Part shown: one piece after another, positions 55,801 through 62,862 of the stretch
Numbering within the stretch: the first letter of the stretch is position 1
Layout: each line of letters begins with the position of its first letter
Source: PMG-095 sp049324695
Lineage (GTDB): Bacteria > Myxococcota_A > Polyangia > Polyangiales > Polyangiaceae
Direction: 5' to 3'
Length of the DNA: 64,000 nt
NCBI GenBank assembly: GCA_049324695.1
Contig: JBMOMJ010000048.1
Coordinates: forward strand, 434,001 to 498,000
Notes under the pieces: model-generated
What the model was told of the DNA's origin: nothing
Databases searched by the model: none
What the model saw: only the letters and a program-made list of their open reading frames with translations
Program-made: the position numbers and the translations under genes

Positions 55801-56764
55801 GAACCGGTTCGGCACCGTTGAAGGCAACTCTCCACGCGCTGAGATCGAGCCCGACGAGATCCTCCGGCTGCGCTCGGCGCGCACACAGTTCATACGCAAA
55901 GTTAGGCCCGCCGCTCACCTCGGAGCGCGTGCGCGAAATGATCTTCAACCAGCGCATCGGGCTTTGCAGAAACGCTGCAGGCGACATCAAGTACGTGTGC
56001 ACGCCGTAGAAGATGGGCTCGAGGATCTGCCCAATCAGCCCCATGTCGTGATACGGTGGCAACCAGCTGACAGAGGCGCTACCGGGACGCAACTTGAAGA
56101 GGCGAGCAATGCTCCGCAAGTTGTGCAGCAGGTTGCGGTGCGTGAGCATCACGCCTTTGGGCGTCGCGGTCGATCCCGACGTGTATTGAAGAAACGCCAG
56201 ATCGTCCGGAGAAACCGCTGGATCCTGCCAGCGCGCGGCGCTCGCCAGTTCGAGCTCGTCGGTTGCGATCCATGTGAACGAATCTGCAAACGTCGAAACG
56301 GGCACCCTCTCCTGGAACGCCTGGTCTGCCGGCAACGCGGAACTTTTCCTTCCGAACTGCTTCGACCTGGCGATGATTGCGGTTGTGCTCAACACGAGCG
56401 AGGCGCCAGCGTCCGCCGCGATTCTTTGAAGTCGAGTCGCCTGACGTTCGTTGAGCGGTGGATAGGCGGGAACGGCCAACGCTCCCGCGTAGAGACAACC
56501 GAACAAGCCCGCGATGTAGTCGAGACCAGGCGGGTAAAGCAGCAGCACGGGCGTCCACGGCACGCCGCGCTCGCGCAGGCGAACTGCGATCGCTCTCGCG
56601 CGCGCATCCAGTTCTCCGTAAGTGAGATGGCTCTCGACGTCTTCGCCATCGGCAATGAAGGTGCATGCGATGCGCTCGGGACATTCGTACGCTCGCGCAC
56701 GTAAGACCTCGATCAGCGTGGACCACGCTTGCGACGGCTCAGCGATCGAATCGTGATTTGACAT
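46886..56764 (-). CDS. PKS loading and first module: FAAL-ACP-KS-AT-DH-cMT-ER-KR-ACP
   Basis: The protein has 3292 residues. A fatty acyl-AMP ligase (1-590; YTSGSTATPKG, YGMAEGTLL, Lys571) activates a fatty acid for the first ACP (Ser665). KS follows (722-1140; Cys887, His1022, His1062), then AT (1244-1570; Ser1334, HAFH 1434-1437, malonyl), DH (1598-1885; His1632, Asp1807), C-methyltransferase (1930-2295; LEVGAGTG), ER (2560-2865; AATGGVGQ), KR (2875-3065; LDD motif, Ser3015, His3028 at the Tyr position) and ACP (Ser3191). This module should give a fully reduced, alpha-methylated two-carbon extension, provided the KR with His is active. It is the first gene of the operon. Confidence 0.96.
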   Translation of the reverse strand: MSNHDSIAEPSQAWSTLIEVLRARAYECPERIACTFIADGEDVESHLTYGELDARARAIAVRLRERGVPWTPVLLLYPPGLDYIAGLFGCLYAGALAVPAYPPLNERQATRLQRIAADAGASLVLSTTAIIARSKQFGRKSSALPADQAFQERVPVSTFADSFTWIATDELELASAARWQDPAVSPDDLAFLQYTSGSTATPKGVMLTHRNLLHNLRSIARLFKLRPGSASVSWLPPYHDMGLIGQILEPIFYGVHTYLMSPAAFLQSPMRWLKIISRTRSEVSGGPNFAYELCARRAQPEDLVGLDLSAWRVAFNGAEPVRAETLDLFVEKFGPCGFRREAFYPCYGMAEGTLLLSGGDHAAVPIVDAFDAESLRDRRAVRTEGSERRLVSSGRVAPEHRLLIVNPDTLGRREDGEIGEIWVSGPSIAAGYWRQAELTKKAFSAVTADGDSGPFLRTGDLGFLRDGELFVVGRLKDLIILRGRNLHPEDIELTVARSHPDVRASSGAAFAVELAGEERLVIVQEIARRPSGTCEEILRAVRRSVAEEHGAEVHAVVFLQVGTVPKTSSGKIQRHACKEAFLAGALREVFRWTLAESVASGNDAADIDREPATQQRANTGKPSGAAALASERIVEWLTAWIAKHSGVRATTIARDEPFVAFGLASVDVVRLATDLEQWLGRRLSPVLPYQYPTIQTLAAHLAGDSAGLGRPQTTGLTHDDEPIAIVGLSCRFPGAADPEAYWRLLQDGVDAVSEQPQRWALAGLVPSENSQVARTPAGFLETVDTFDADFFGISPREAAQMDPQQRLLLEVAVEAMERAGHANVKGEGRRVGVFVGVSTSDYAQLMVRNGVELDAYSGTGTALSIVANRLSYQLDLQGPSVAVDTACSSSLVAVHWAVRSLRRGECDAALAGGVNLLLSPDPTIVFSHAQMMAKRGRCRTFDAGADGYVRGEGCGVLVLKRLSDALASHDHIVAVIRGSAINQDGRSNGLTAPNGLSQQAVIREALADAGWAPADIDYVEAHGTGTPLGDPIEMEALKAVLLENRPAERRCAIGSVKTNLGHLEAAAGVAGLIKTALSLQHARIPAHLHLERLNPAITLEGAPLFIPQETLAWSTQGGPRRAGVSSFGFGGTNCHVVLEEAPPQRTSEEKLERPAHLFTLSARTEEALKALAMRFAGALVTSPASLPDICFSANAGRMQHEQRLAISARTLEELTSALRGFAAGERVDAVLRGVSKQGTQTRIAFLFTGQGSQYPGMGRELFDSEPVFRQELERCDTLLRPLLEVPLLEVLYGEPSTLLDQTAYTQPALFALEWATACLWRSWGIEPRAVMGHSVGEYVAACVAGVFSLEDGLRLIATRARLMQALPLDGAMAALRCSEEVARSALESSTSEVSIAAVNGPQEVVISGVISAVEKIRAELQARGVESQRLNVSHAFHSPLMEPILEQFEAVAKDIQYRQPELALISNLTGSRVGDEICTAAYWRRHLREPVRFAQGLNALFAESIVSFVEVGPAPILSALARRISPESGRFVPSLRRGKSDCSQMLQALGELYVQGALIDWRGFEAGRARHRIVLPTYPFERQRHWFKPGRLKRVASALHPLLGDRVPLAGTQQVRFDASVGLQTEPCLHHHRVFGEVVFPAAAFIEMALASAAAVAKGKHVGLEKLSFRRALILSRHEGEHVQTVVSPPTSPKEPHRIEIYSRTGLTERDAEAEWVLNASASVRMSDDALEVVPLELEALLSRCGRALSAENLYARFELRHLDYGPGFRGVEELYAGDGTALGRIRVPEASRGVAGQFRLHPVLLDACFHVIGAAFIDDKERSTWLPMSVENIRFSSEPGEAAWSYVEVRHGSASERIVDVSLLHVDGRLIAELRGLHLRPVERRALLGEEPSIDGWFYETEWRPRTRRGRQLSAEYLPSPQSVLADLKHRVESVVGSHSAALKSYPVEFALLEGLAFGFAARALAKVGWQPRVGERFTAAALAQQLGVVPKQRRLWSRLLEMMAEEGIILQADAESYRVVDVTKLGNIEDPTQRILSCRELLPNARHELTLLERTAEPLAEVLTGRVDPLTLLFPNGDLSTVTAIYQDTPGAEVLNRTAAEGIARALKTLPSTRTLRVLEVGAGTGATTAHVLPTLPTEQTEYVFTDVSPAFLTHAKRKFAEYRFLEFSTFDVEKEPTEQGFQEHSFDLIIASNVLHATADLAVTLEHLRKLLVDNGVLVVSEVTRRVRWLDLTFGLAEGWWRFRDAALRSSYPLLSETQWAEVLGRSGFGAPFNLAEIHAQPSSMAPTAVLFVQAAPARERSAIRSSDRGAWLIVCESVEPRAADHDFSAVGQELADLLSARGERAIFATVAPAFARLAADRYTIARNDSSWLPQIIQDLGGARLEGIVLFSDLYDAATANSTESHGSTLPQDCGWAIALDVVQSLAKATLAQAPSLWLITRGASGPGGKPIASGLWQSPLWGMGRTLQLEHPEMRCRLIDLDPAGTSEAQELVNELLADDWEQQLAFRDARRFAARLIRCHDRGAHLSPHRLSLPADVPPGSPFRLKSPTSGTLSELALRPFEPVKPDAGAVQIEIRATGLNFRDVLNAMGLYPGEAGPLGCDTAGVVIAVGEGVEHLRVGDEVIAIATGTLGTHVTVDAAMVVQKPKNLSFEEAATVPVAFVTAYYALHHAAKVASGDRVLIHAATGGVGQAAIQLVRRAGAEVYATASPSKWHVLEELGVTHRSSSRSDVFVQDVLAATDGQGVDVVLNSLAGDLIERGLATLAPNGRFIEIGKTTIWSPAQIAERRSDVAYSVLDLPELCAREPIVIQSILRDLVQAFEDGSLRPIPLHAFPIQEVAEAFRVMQRAEHVGKLVITLPERAHVAATEDSVSFSEQATYLITGGLGDLGLLVARWMIERGARHLLLLSRRECGAEEQAKLRELERIGGQPRFVRADVSNFEQLAAAIQKIDTALPLKGVVHAAGVLDDSLLLQQDPAKFRRVLAPKMLGAWNLHRLTEALELDFFMLFASVAGLLGSSGQANHAAANTFLDSLAHYRRSLGLPATSIDWGIWSELGAAARKGADTQGRFKAMGNIPPSRGLEALERVFAARAPYDGPQIAIVPIEWRALEQQTSTVPFLSDFRLAVGEEKPAVDAELLKRIQESPLHERRAILEERLSAQVAQVLGWGPDRVVDTKQGFFDTGMDSLTSLELRNLIQRSFGCALPSTVAFDYPTIEALAGYLMQEVPALSASSDEAVDSLAAVSPSQSPVPPAATASLSPVEVRQMLDQKLMSIEALLGDSNDEAEA

Positions 56765-57042
56765 GCTCGCTGCCCACTCGAACCTCTAGACAGAGCGACT
56801 CGCTCAGTGCGAAAACCTTGCTCCAACTCGCCCTGTAGGGTCAAAGACGAGATTCGTATCGAACACATCGGGCGCACCTTATCGGATGTGACTGGGCGAT
56901 AAGCTCCGGCTGCGCTTTCACGGGCTCAACGCGACGAGAGAGGTCGTGGAGCGCCCGCAGTTCTTCAGTTTTCGATTCCAATGATTGAAACGACAGTTCC
57001 ACAGGGATTGACGTACGTGATCGCCGAGCGAAGGACTCCGCC
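56765..57042. promoter_or_regulatory. Divergent promoter region between the PKS operon and the TonB-receptor gene
   Basis: These 278 bases separate the first PKS gene (leftward) from the TonB-receptor fusion (rightward), so both promoters should be here. No -35/-10 pair is clear enough to call. Confidence 0.55.
56878..56903. promoter_or_regulatory. Inverted repeat in the PKS/TonB-receptor intergenic region
   Basis: Perfect 7-base arms CTTATCG and CGATAAG are separated by 12 bases, 114 bases upstream of the FAAL-PKS start and 140 bases upstream of the receptor start. It is a candidate operator for co-control of the two transcripts. Confidence 0.45.
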
Positions 57043-59676
57043 GTGGCGATGACCCAACCTCGCCCGCGATCCGCGTTCCGACGGTTCGGCGTCGCAGGGC
57101 AAGCCCTCTTGCTGAGTGTGGTGCTCACCTCACGCGAAGCCGCAGGCCAAACGAGCACGACCGCTGCTGCTGGTGAAACTTCTACCAACGCTCGCGACGT
57201 ACAGCCGCCGGAGCTCGTGCATTTCGAACCTGCACAATATCCAGCAGAGGCCTGGAAGGCCGGCCTCCAAGCGAACGTCGTGCTGGCGCTCGACATTGAC
57301 GAAAACGGCCAGGTCACGAAGACCGAGGTTCCTCAACCTGCCGGTCACGGTTTCGACGAGGCAGCGCAAAAGGCAGCGTTGAAACTGGTGTTTAAACCCG
57401 CACGCAAGCGTGAACGGCCCATTAAGGCTCGCATCCTGTTTCAATATTCGTTTCATTCCACTCCGGCCCCCGCAGAGCCGGAGGAGGTGAAGCCGAAACT
57501 CGCGCGACTATCCGGAACGGTCACCATCACAGGAGGCACGGCGCCCGTTGCCGGAGCGAAACTCACCATCTTGCGGGATGCCAAGCTCATCAGTGAGCTG
57601 CAAGCCGATCCGCACGGCCATTTCGAGCTGGGAGATCTCGAGCCGGGTCAGTACGACGTAATCGTCGAGGCGGATGGCTTCGAAGTCTATCAAGCAACCG
57701 AAAACTGCGTTGCGGGCGAAGAAACCATTGTCGCGTACGCGATTTCGCCCGTCACGGAAAACATCAGCATCGTCGTCGAAGGTGCGCACCCCCCGCGTGA
57801 AGTGACGCGACGAAGCATGACCCGCCGCGAGCTTTCACGCATACCCGGTACATCCGGTGATGCTTTGCGCGCGCTGCAAAACTTGCCCGGCGTTGCGAGG
57901 CCTCCGGCGCTGTCCGGACTGCTGGTTGTACGCGGCAATGCCGATCGCACTACCCCCGTTCTGGTGGACGGCTTGTGGGTCCCCAACATTTATCACTTTG
58001 GTGGGCTTTCGAGCGTCATTCCCACGGAGATGCTCGATGAAGTGAACTTCTATCCGGGCAACTTCAGCGTGCGTTACGGGCGCGCACTGGCAGGCGTCGT
58101 CGACGCGCACCTCCGCGAAACACGCCAGGACAATCGCTATCACGGCCTAGTTCAGCTCGACCTAATCGACGCGCGCGCGATGCTCGAGGGCCCGGTTCCT
58201 TTCGCCAAGAACTGGAATTTCATCGGTGGGTTTCGCAGGAGTCACGTCGACGCATGGCTCGCGCCTCTACTCGAGGACCGCAACACGGACATCAAAGCCG
58301 CGCCCGTCTACTACGACTATCAGCTGATCTTCGACAATCGTCCAACCGACAACAGCTATCTGCGCATTGGTTTCATCGGCTTCGACGACCGTTTCCGCCT
58401 CGTGAATCAAAGCGCTGCTACCAGCGGGCAGTTCGACACAATCAATTCGACGTACGGCGCCGGCATCATCTACGACAACCAACTGTCTGAGAACATCAAG
58501 TTTCACCTGACGCTGACAGCGGCGCGCAATCGCGTGCGCTTTGCCGTGAGCACGACTGAGTTCGACACCACGGCCTACGGCAACATCTTGCGCAGTGAGA
58601 TCTCGTGGCACATGCGGCCGGGAGTCACGCTGCGCACAGGCATCGACTCTTTGCTGGCGCCATTCAAGGTGAATGGGCAATTCCCGGAAGCCGCCGCAGC
58701 CAACGCGCCGAGTACCAATTCCCCGCTCGCAGCACCGGCTCAAGTATTCAACGATAGCGGGCTTATCTTCTTCCCTGCCATCTATGGCGAGATGGATATG
58801 CGGCCGAGCCGGCGCATGCAGGTGGTCAGCGGCGTTCGTGCAGATTACACGCTGCAGACTGGTCGCGTCGACGTCGCACCGCGCCTAACCGCTCGCTACG
58901 ACATCGTCCCCAATTTTCCCCGCACGACCTTGAAAGCCGGCAGCGGCTTCTTCTTTCAAGCACCGGATCTGATCGAGCTGGTGTTGAAAGACAAGGACAC
59001 TGACCTGCGTTCGCAGCGATCCTTTCAAAACTCCCTCGGGGTCGAGCAGCAGCTCAGCAATAACCTGAAGTTCTCGGTGGAGGGCTTCTTCAACCTCCTC
59101 GACAATCTCATTACTCGCAGTCCTTCAGCCGACGGGCGCTTGCGGTACAACAACAACGGGCGCGGCAGAATCTTCGGCTCTGAATTCATGCTGCGCTACG
59201 AGGCGGACGACCACTTTTTCGGTTGGATTTCGTACACGCTCTCTCGCTCGGAGCGCACTTGGGTTCCGGGCGGACCCTCCGAGTTGTTCTACCTGGATCA
59301 AACGCACATTCTCACCGCGCTCGGTAGCTACGACCTCGGCAAAGGTTGGGAGATTGGGCTGCGGTTCCGTTACGTCACCGGCAACCTCTATACGCCCTGC
59401 ACTGGTTCGATCTTCAGCGGCATCGCCACGTCGTACCTTTGCATCAACGGACCGCAGTTCAGCAAGCGCTTGCCGCCGTTCAATCAGCTCGATCTACGCA
59501 TCGACAAGCGCTGGAAGTTCTCGAACTTCAGCCTCTCCGCGTATCTCGATCTAATCAACGCGTACAACCGAAAGAACCCGGACTTCATCCAATACAGCTA
59601 CGACTACACGGCGAGCCAGGCGCAAACAGGAAGCCTTCCCATCGTGCCGAGCCTCGGCCTGCGCGGAGAGTTCTGA
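57043..59676 (+). CDS. TonB-dependent receptor with N-terminal TonB C-terminal domain
   Basis: The protein has 877 residues, starting at a GTG with AAGGA seven bases upstream; an ATG two codons later is possible. A signal peptide (about 1-32) is followed by a TonB C-terminal-type domain (45-135: AQYPAEAWKAGLQANVVLALDIDENG, then FDEAAQKAALKLVFKPA). Next is a carboxypeptidase regulatory-like beta domain (155-225), a plug (240-360: GTSGDALRALQNLPGV, VLVDGLWVPNIYHFGGL) and a barrel to the terminal Phe. TonB-fused receptors occur in myxobacteria. It is divergent from the PKS operon and might import or export a related metal complex or metabolite, which is inference. Confidence 0.9.
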   Translation: MAMTQPRPRSAFRRFGVAGQALLLSVVLTSREAAGQTSTTAAAGETSTNARDVQPPELVHFEPAQYPAEAWKAGLQANVVLALDIDENGQVTKTEVPQPAGHGFDEAAQKAALKLVFKPARKRERPIKARILFQYSFHSTPAPAEPEEVKPKLARLSGTVTITGGTAPVAGAKLTILRDAKLISELQADPHGHFELGDLEPGQYDVIVEADGFEVYQATENCVAGEETIVAYAISPVTENISIVVEGAHPPREVTRRSMTRRELSRIPGTSGDALRALQNLPGVARPPALSGLLVVRGNADRTTPVLVDGLWVPNIYHFGGLSSVIPTEMLDEVNFYPGNFSVRYGRALAGVVDAHLRETRQDNRYHGLVQLDLIDARAMLEGPVPFAKNWNFIGGFRRSHVDAWLAPLLEDRNTDIKAAPVYYDYQLIFDNRPTDNSYLRIGFIGFDDRFRLVNQSAATSGQFDTINSTYGAGIIYDNQLSENIKFHLTLTAARNRVRFAVSTTEFDTTAYGNILRSEISWHMRPGVTLRTGIDSLLAPFKVNGQFPEAAAANAPSTNSPLAAPAQVFNDSGLIFFPAIYGEMDMRPSRRMQVVSGVRADYTLQTGRVDVAPRLTARYDIVPNFPRTTLKAGSGFFFQAPDLIELVLKDKDTDLRSQRSFQNSLGVEQQLSNNLKFSVEGFFNLLDNLITRSPSADGRLRYNNNGRGRIFGSEFMLRYEADDHFFGWISYTLSRSERTWVPGGPSELFYLDQTHILTALGSYDLGKGWEIGLRFRYVTGNLYTPCTGSIFSGIATSYLCINGPQFSKRLPPFNQLDLRIDKRWKFSNFSLSAYLDLINAYNRKNPDFIQYSYDYTASQAQTGSLPIVPSLGLRGEF

Positions 59677-60773
59677 TGTCGAGGGCACGCTTCACGCCGT
59701 GGGCAGCGCTCCTGCTGGCGCCTTTGGGTGCAGGGGCTTGCAGCACCGACTTCGAAGCGCAGTCAAAGGTTTTGGGACTGCGCGCGCTCGCGCTCCGCTC
59801 CGAGCCCGCTTCGGGAACCCCTGGAGCCAATGTGAAGGTTCGCCTCCTGGCCGCAGACGGTGGGACCAAACCCAATGCGCCCTCGCGCAGGCTCGAAATC
59901 GTTTGGATCGGCGGCTGTCACAACCCACCGACCCGCCAATTCTATGCCTGCTATCCCCTCCTCAGCTTGGTAGCGAGCGCGTCCGAATCCAAGCTGTTGA
60001 GCACACCGCCGTCCCGCTTTCCTGCCGGCATCTTCAAAACCGCAGCATTCACGCTAGATGATCCCGGCGCGTCAGATTTCGATTTTACGCTGCCGTTCGA
60101 CATCCTGACGGCCGCGCCGCGCGCCAGTGCGGACCCCATTCACTTCGGCGTGTCGTACGCGTTTTTCGCGCTCTGCGCTGGAGAGCTGCGCACGAATCCA
60201 ACGCTCACCGACCGCCCTCCCTTCGAATGCATCGATCCGAACACTTCGGAGAAGCTGGGCTACCGCGACTTCATCACAGGCTTCTCCACTTTGTACACAT
60301 ACGAGGGAGTCGAAAATCACAGCCCCACAATCAACGGCGTGAGCTTCAAGGGCCTAGACCTCAGCGCTCTCGGCGCATGCACGTCGGACGCTGACTGCAA
60401 GGCCAGCGTAGATGCCGCCGGCGATCTCGATGCTACCTGCGGCCCCGCGCTTACCTGCATCCCGCGCGTGCGAGCTTGCAAGAAGGGCGACTGCCCAACA
60501 TATCTGATCGAACCTCACGTCGAGCGTGACAGTGCAGAGGCGCTTCCAGAAGGGGGAAGTGAGGTCGTGTGGGCGAACTTTTATGCAACGTCGGGTAGCT
60601 TCGACGTGGACACGCAGCTCATCAGTGATCGCAACGTCGGCTGGCTCGGCGATCGCGGCGCCTATTTCAAACCGACGAACCAGCCCGGCGAACTAGTGAG
60701 CCTCTGGCTAACGCTGAATGATCAGCGCGGCGGCGCCACCTGGCGAAGCTTTCAGGTGCGCGTGGGTGACTGA
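59676..60773 (+). CDS. Lipoprotein of unknown function, linked to the TonB-receptor gene
   Basis: The protein has 365 residues. Its ATG overlaps the receptor stop (TGATG), so translation is coupled. A signal peptide ends in APLGAGAC, a lipobox. The mature protein begins STDFEAQSKVLGLRAL and contains several Cys pairs (CTSDADCKAS, ATCGPALTC, ACKKGDC). I recognise no domain, but coupling to the receptor suggests a surface or periplasmic partner. Similar lipoproteins commonly follow TonB-fused receptors in myxobacterial genomes, as far as I know. Function cannot be assigned. Confidence 0.8.
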   Translation: MSRARFTPWAALLLAPLGAGACSTDFEAQSKVLGLRALALRSEPASGTPGANVKVRLLAADGGTKPNAPSRRLEIVWIGGCHNPPTRQFYACYPLLSLVASASESKLLSTPPSRFPAGIFKTAAFTLDDPGASDFDFTLPFDILTAAPRASADPIHFGVSYAFFALCAGELRTNPTLTDRPPFECIDPNTSEKLGYRDFITGFSTLYTYEGVENHSPTINGVSFKGLDLSALGACTSDADCKASVDAAGDLDATCGPALTCIPRVRACKKGDCPTYLIEPHVERDSAEALPEGGSEVVWANFYATSGSFDVDTQLISDRNVGWLGDRGAYFKPTNQPGELVSLWLTLNDQRGGATWRSFQVRVGD

Positions 60774-60807
60774 GCGGACATCGGCGAATTGGAGAAAGGA
60801 CGACAGC

Positions 60808-61077
60808 ATGAAACTCGGCAATCTGTTCGCACGCAAAGCCTGCCCCATCCCGCCTCCGGGAAAGCGCAAGCGCCCAATGACCATTCGGCATTGGGGTCCG
60901 CTCGTCGGTTTCGTCGTCCCGACGGTCGTGATCGGCTATGGAGTGGTGATCCCTCGAAGCTGCATTCACGGCATCAATGAGTTGTCGATCGGGTTTGGCA
61001 CCACCGTGCTCGGCGCTTGCATCACCTACCTCATGGGCGTTCGCGTCGCTCTGCAAACTGATACGGAGCAGCCATGA
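60808..61077 (+). CDS. Small membrane protein, unknown function
   Basis: The protein has 89 residues. Two hydrophobic helices (about 30-48, LVGFVVPTVVIGYGVVI, and 57-75, LSIGFGTTVLGACITYLMG) flank a short loop with a Cys. The first 28 residues are basic. AAAGGA precedes the ATG, and its stop overlaps the following methyltransferase start (ATGA), which supports it as real. No family is recognised. Confidence 0.7.
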   Translation: MKLGNLFARKACPIPPPGKRKRPMTIRHWGPLVGFVVPTVVIGYGVVIPRSCIHGINELSIGFGTTVLGACITYLMGVRVALQTDTEQP

Positions 61078-61700
61078 AACGGCCGGAATTTCTCGCGCGT
61101 CAGGCGCGCAAACCGAGCGGCGCTCTCGGTTGGCTGATTGGCACGATCATGTCTCGCGAGACGACGGATCTGAACGTCGCGACGCTCGAGGCACTCGACC
61201 TGAAGCCCACCGACAGCGTTCTCGAGATCGGCTTCGGCCATGGTCGCGCCATCGAGCGGGCCGCCAAGCAACTAGCCAACGGGAAGATCACCGGCATCGA
61301 CTTTTCCGAAACCATGGTGCACATGGCGACGCGACGCTGCCGCAAATTCATCGAGCAGGGCCGAGTAAAAATCGATCTCGGAGACAGTGCTCGCCTTCCC
61401 TATCCAGATTCCGCCTTCGACAAGGTTTACTCGGTTCACACCATCTACTTTTGGCCCAAGCCAGCCGAGCAGCTGAAGGAGATCCACCGCGTCTTGCGTC
61501 CGGGTGGGCGGCTCGTGCTCGGCGTGCGCAAGAAGTCGCTCGAGGCTGGTACAGGCAGCTTCCCCGAAAGCATCTATACGTTCTACGACACCCAGCAGAT
61601 ATCCCAGCTCCTGGCGTCGAGCGGCTTCAACAACGTGGAAGCCATGGATGCGCCCGGTGGAGATGGTCACTTCGCCCTGATCCTTGCCGGGCGGCCGTGA
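61074..61700 (+). CDS. Class I SAM-dependent methyltransferase (UbiE-like)
   Basis: The protein has 208 residues. Motif I is SVLEIGFGHGRAIERAA near residue 43. ITGIDFSETMVHMA and LPYPDSAFDKVYSVHTIYFW follow, and motif III is HRVLRPGGRLVLG. The length and the LPYPDSAFD segment match the Methyltransf_11 / UbiE-like group. Both ends overlap neighbours: ATGA with the small membrane protein gene and GTGA with the cysteine desulfurase gene. The three should be made together. The methyl acceptor is unknown, and chalcogen (thiol or selenol) methylation is one possibility given the desulfurase. Confidence 0.88.
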   Translation: MKRPEFLARQARKPSGALGWLIGTIMSRETTDLNVATLEALDLKPTDSVLEIGFGHGRAIERAAKQLANGKITGIDFSETMVHMATRRCRKFIEQGRVKIDLGDSARLPYPDSAFDKVYSVHTIYFWPKPAEQLKEIHRVLRPGGRLVLGVRKKSLEAGTGSFPESIYTFYDTQQISQLLASSGFNNVEAMDAPGGDGHFALILAGRP

Positions 61701-62836
61701 ACACTCCGCCGATCTACCTCGACTACAACGCGACGACCCCGATTCTTCCCGAGGTCGTCGATGCGATGTTGCCCTTTCTGCGAGAACAGTTTGGCAATCC
61801 ATCGAGCACGCATAGCTACGGCGCTCGAGCACGCTCCGCTGTCGAAACGGCACGAAATCAGGTGGCCGAACTTCTTGGCTGCGATGCAGATGAGGTCGTC
61901 TTCACGTCGGGCGGCACGGAAGCAAACAATCTGGCCATTCGCGGCGTTCTCGAGGATAGCGAGCCTGGCGCGAGCATCGTAACCAGCACCATCGAACACC
62001 CGGCGGTTGCGCGCCCCTGCGCGTGGCTGGAACGACATGATCATCCAGTCCGGCGCGTGGGTGTCGATGAAAGCGGTCGACTGGATCTCGCCGCCGCCAT
62101 CCGTGCGATCGACGAGGCCACGGTCCTCGTGACGGTCATGCACTCGAACAACGAAACGGGCGTACTCCAACCGATTCGAGAACTCAGCGAATACGCCCGC
62201 CGTCGAGGCACGCTGCTTCATACCGATGCCGCGCAATCCGTGGGCAAGGTTCCTGTTCGGGTTAGCGAGCTGGGCGTCGACTTGTTGTCCGTCGCTGGGC
62301 ACAAGCTCTACGCCCCCAAGGGGGTTGGAGCCCTGTACGTTCGAGGCGGCATTCGACTCTCGCCGTTCATGCTCGGAGCCGGACACGAACGCGGACTGCG
62401 TCCTGGCACTGAGAATGTCGCGTCGCTCGTTGGCCTGGGCGAAGCTTGCGCGCGCGCGCACCAAGATCTGGAGAGCATCGCTGACCGCACGATGCGCTTG
62501 CGTGATCTCCTGTGGGAAAGGCTGGTCGCTGGCGTGCCCGGCCTACAACTCAACGGCCACGCGCGTCTTCGTCTGCCCAACACGCTGAACGTTCGCTTTC
62601 CGCATGCCTCTGGAAATGCGGTCTTGCGCGGAGCGCCCGAGGTGATGGCATCAACTGGCTCTGCCTGCCATGGCACTCACGAGCAGCCATCGGACGTCGT
62701 CCTAGCCATGGGCGTCGCTCCAGACGCGGCGATGGGTTCTGTTCGGCTAACGCTTGGAAGACAAACCACCGAGAACGAGATCGAACGCGCCGCCAGCGCA
62801 CTCATTCGCTCTTGGCAGGAGCTTCAAGGAGCGTAG
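61697..62836 (+). CDS. Cysteine desulfurase / NifS-like PLP enzyme
   Basis: From the GTG at 61697, which overlaps the previous stop, the protein has 379 residues. Motifs are IYLDYNATTPILPEV at the start, FTSGGTEANNLAIRG, HSNNETGVLQPI, HTDAAQSVGK and the Schiff-base Lys in SVAGHKLYAPKGVGA. The active-site Cys lies in ASTGSACHGTHEQPS, whose loop is a little unlike the usual GSAC(T/S)S form. These enzymes take sulfur (or selenium from selenocysteine) from the amino acid to a protein persulfide. It could feed sulfur or selenium to other pathways; the selenium locus is over 45 kb away. Specificity is unresolved. Confidence 0.92.
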   Translation: MNTPPIYLDYNATTPILPEVVDAMLPFLREQFGNPSSTHSYGARARSAVETARNQVAELLGCDADEVVFTSGGTEANNLAIRGVLEDSEPGASIVTSTIEHPAVARPCAWLERHDHPVRRVGVDESGRLDLAAAIRAIDEATVLVTVMHSNNETGVLQPIRELSEYARRRGTLLHTDAAQSVGKVPVRVSELGVDLLSVAGHKLYAPKGVGALYVRGGIRLSPFMLGAGHERGLRPGTENVASLVGLGEACARAHQDLESIADRTMRLRDLLWERLVAGVPGLQLNGHARLRLPNTLNVRFPHASGNAVLRGAPEVMASTGSACHGTHEQPSDVVLAMGVAPDAAMGSVRLTLGRQTTENEIERAASALIRSWQELQGA

Positions 62837-62862
62837 AGCCGGTCGCTACGATGCAGTTCGAC

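Noticed and set aside
55565..56704. Plus-strand open frame (379 codons) over the FAAL domain
   Set aside because: Antisense to FAAL motifs; no recognisable protein.
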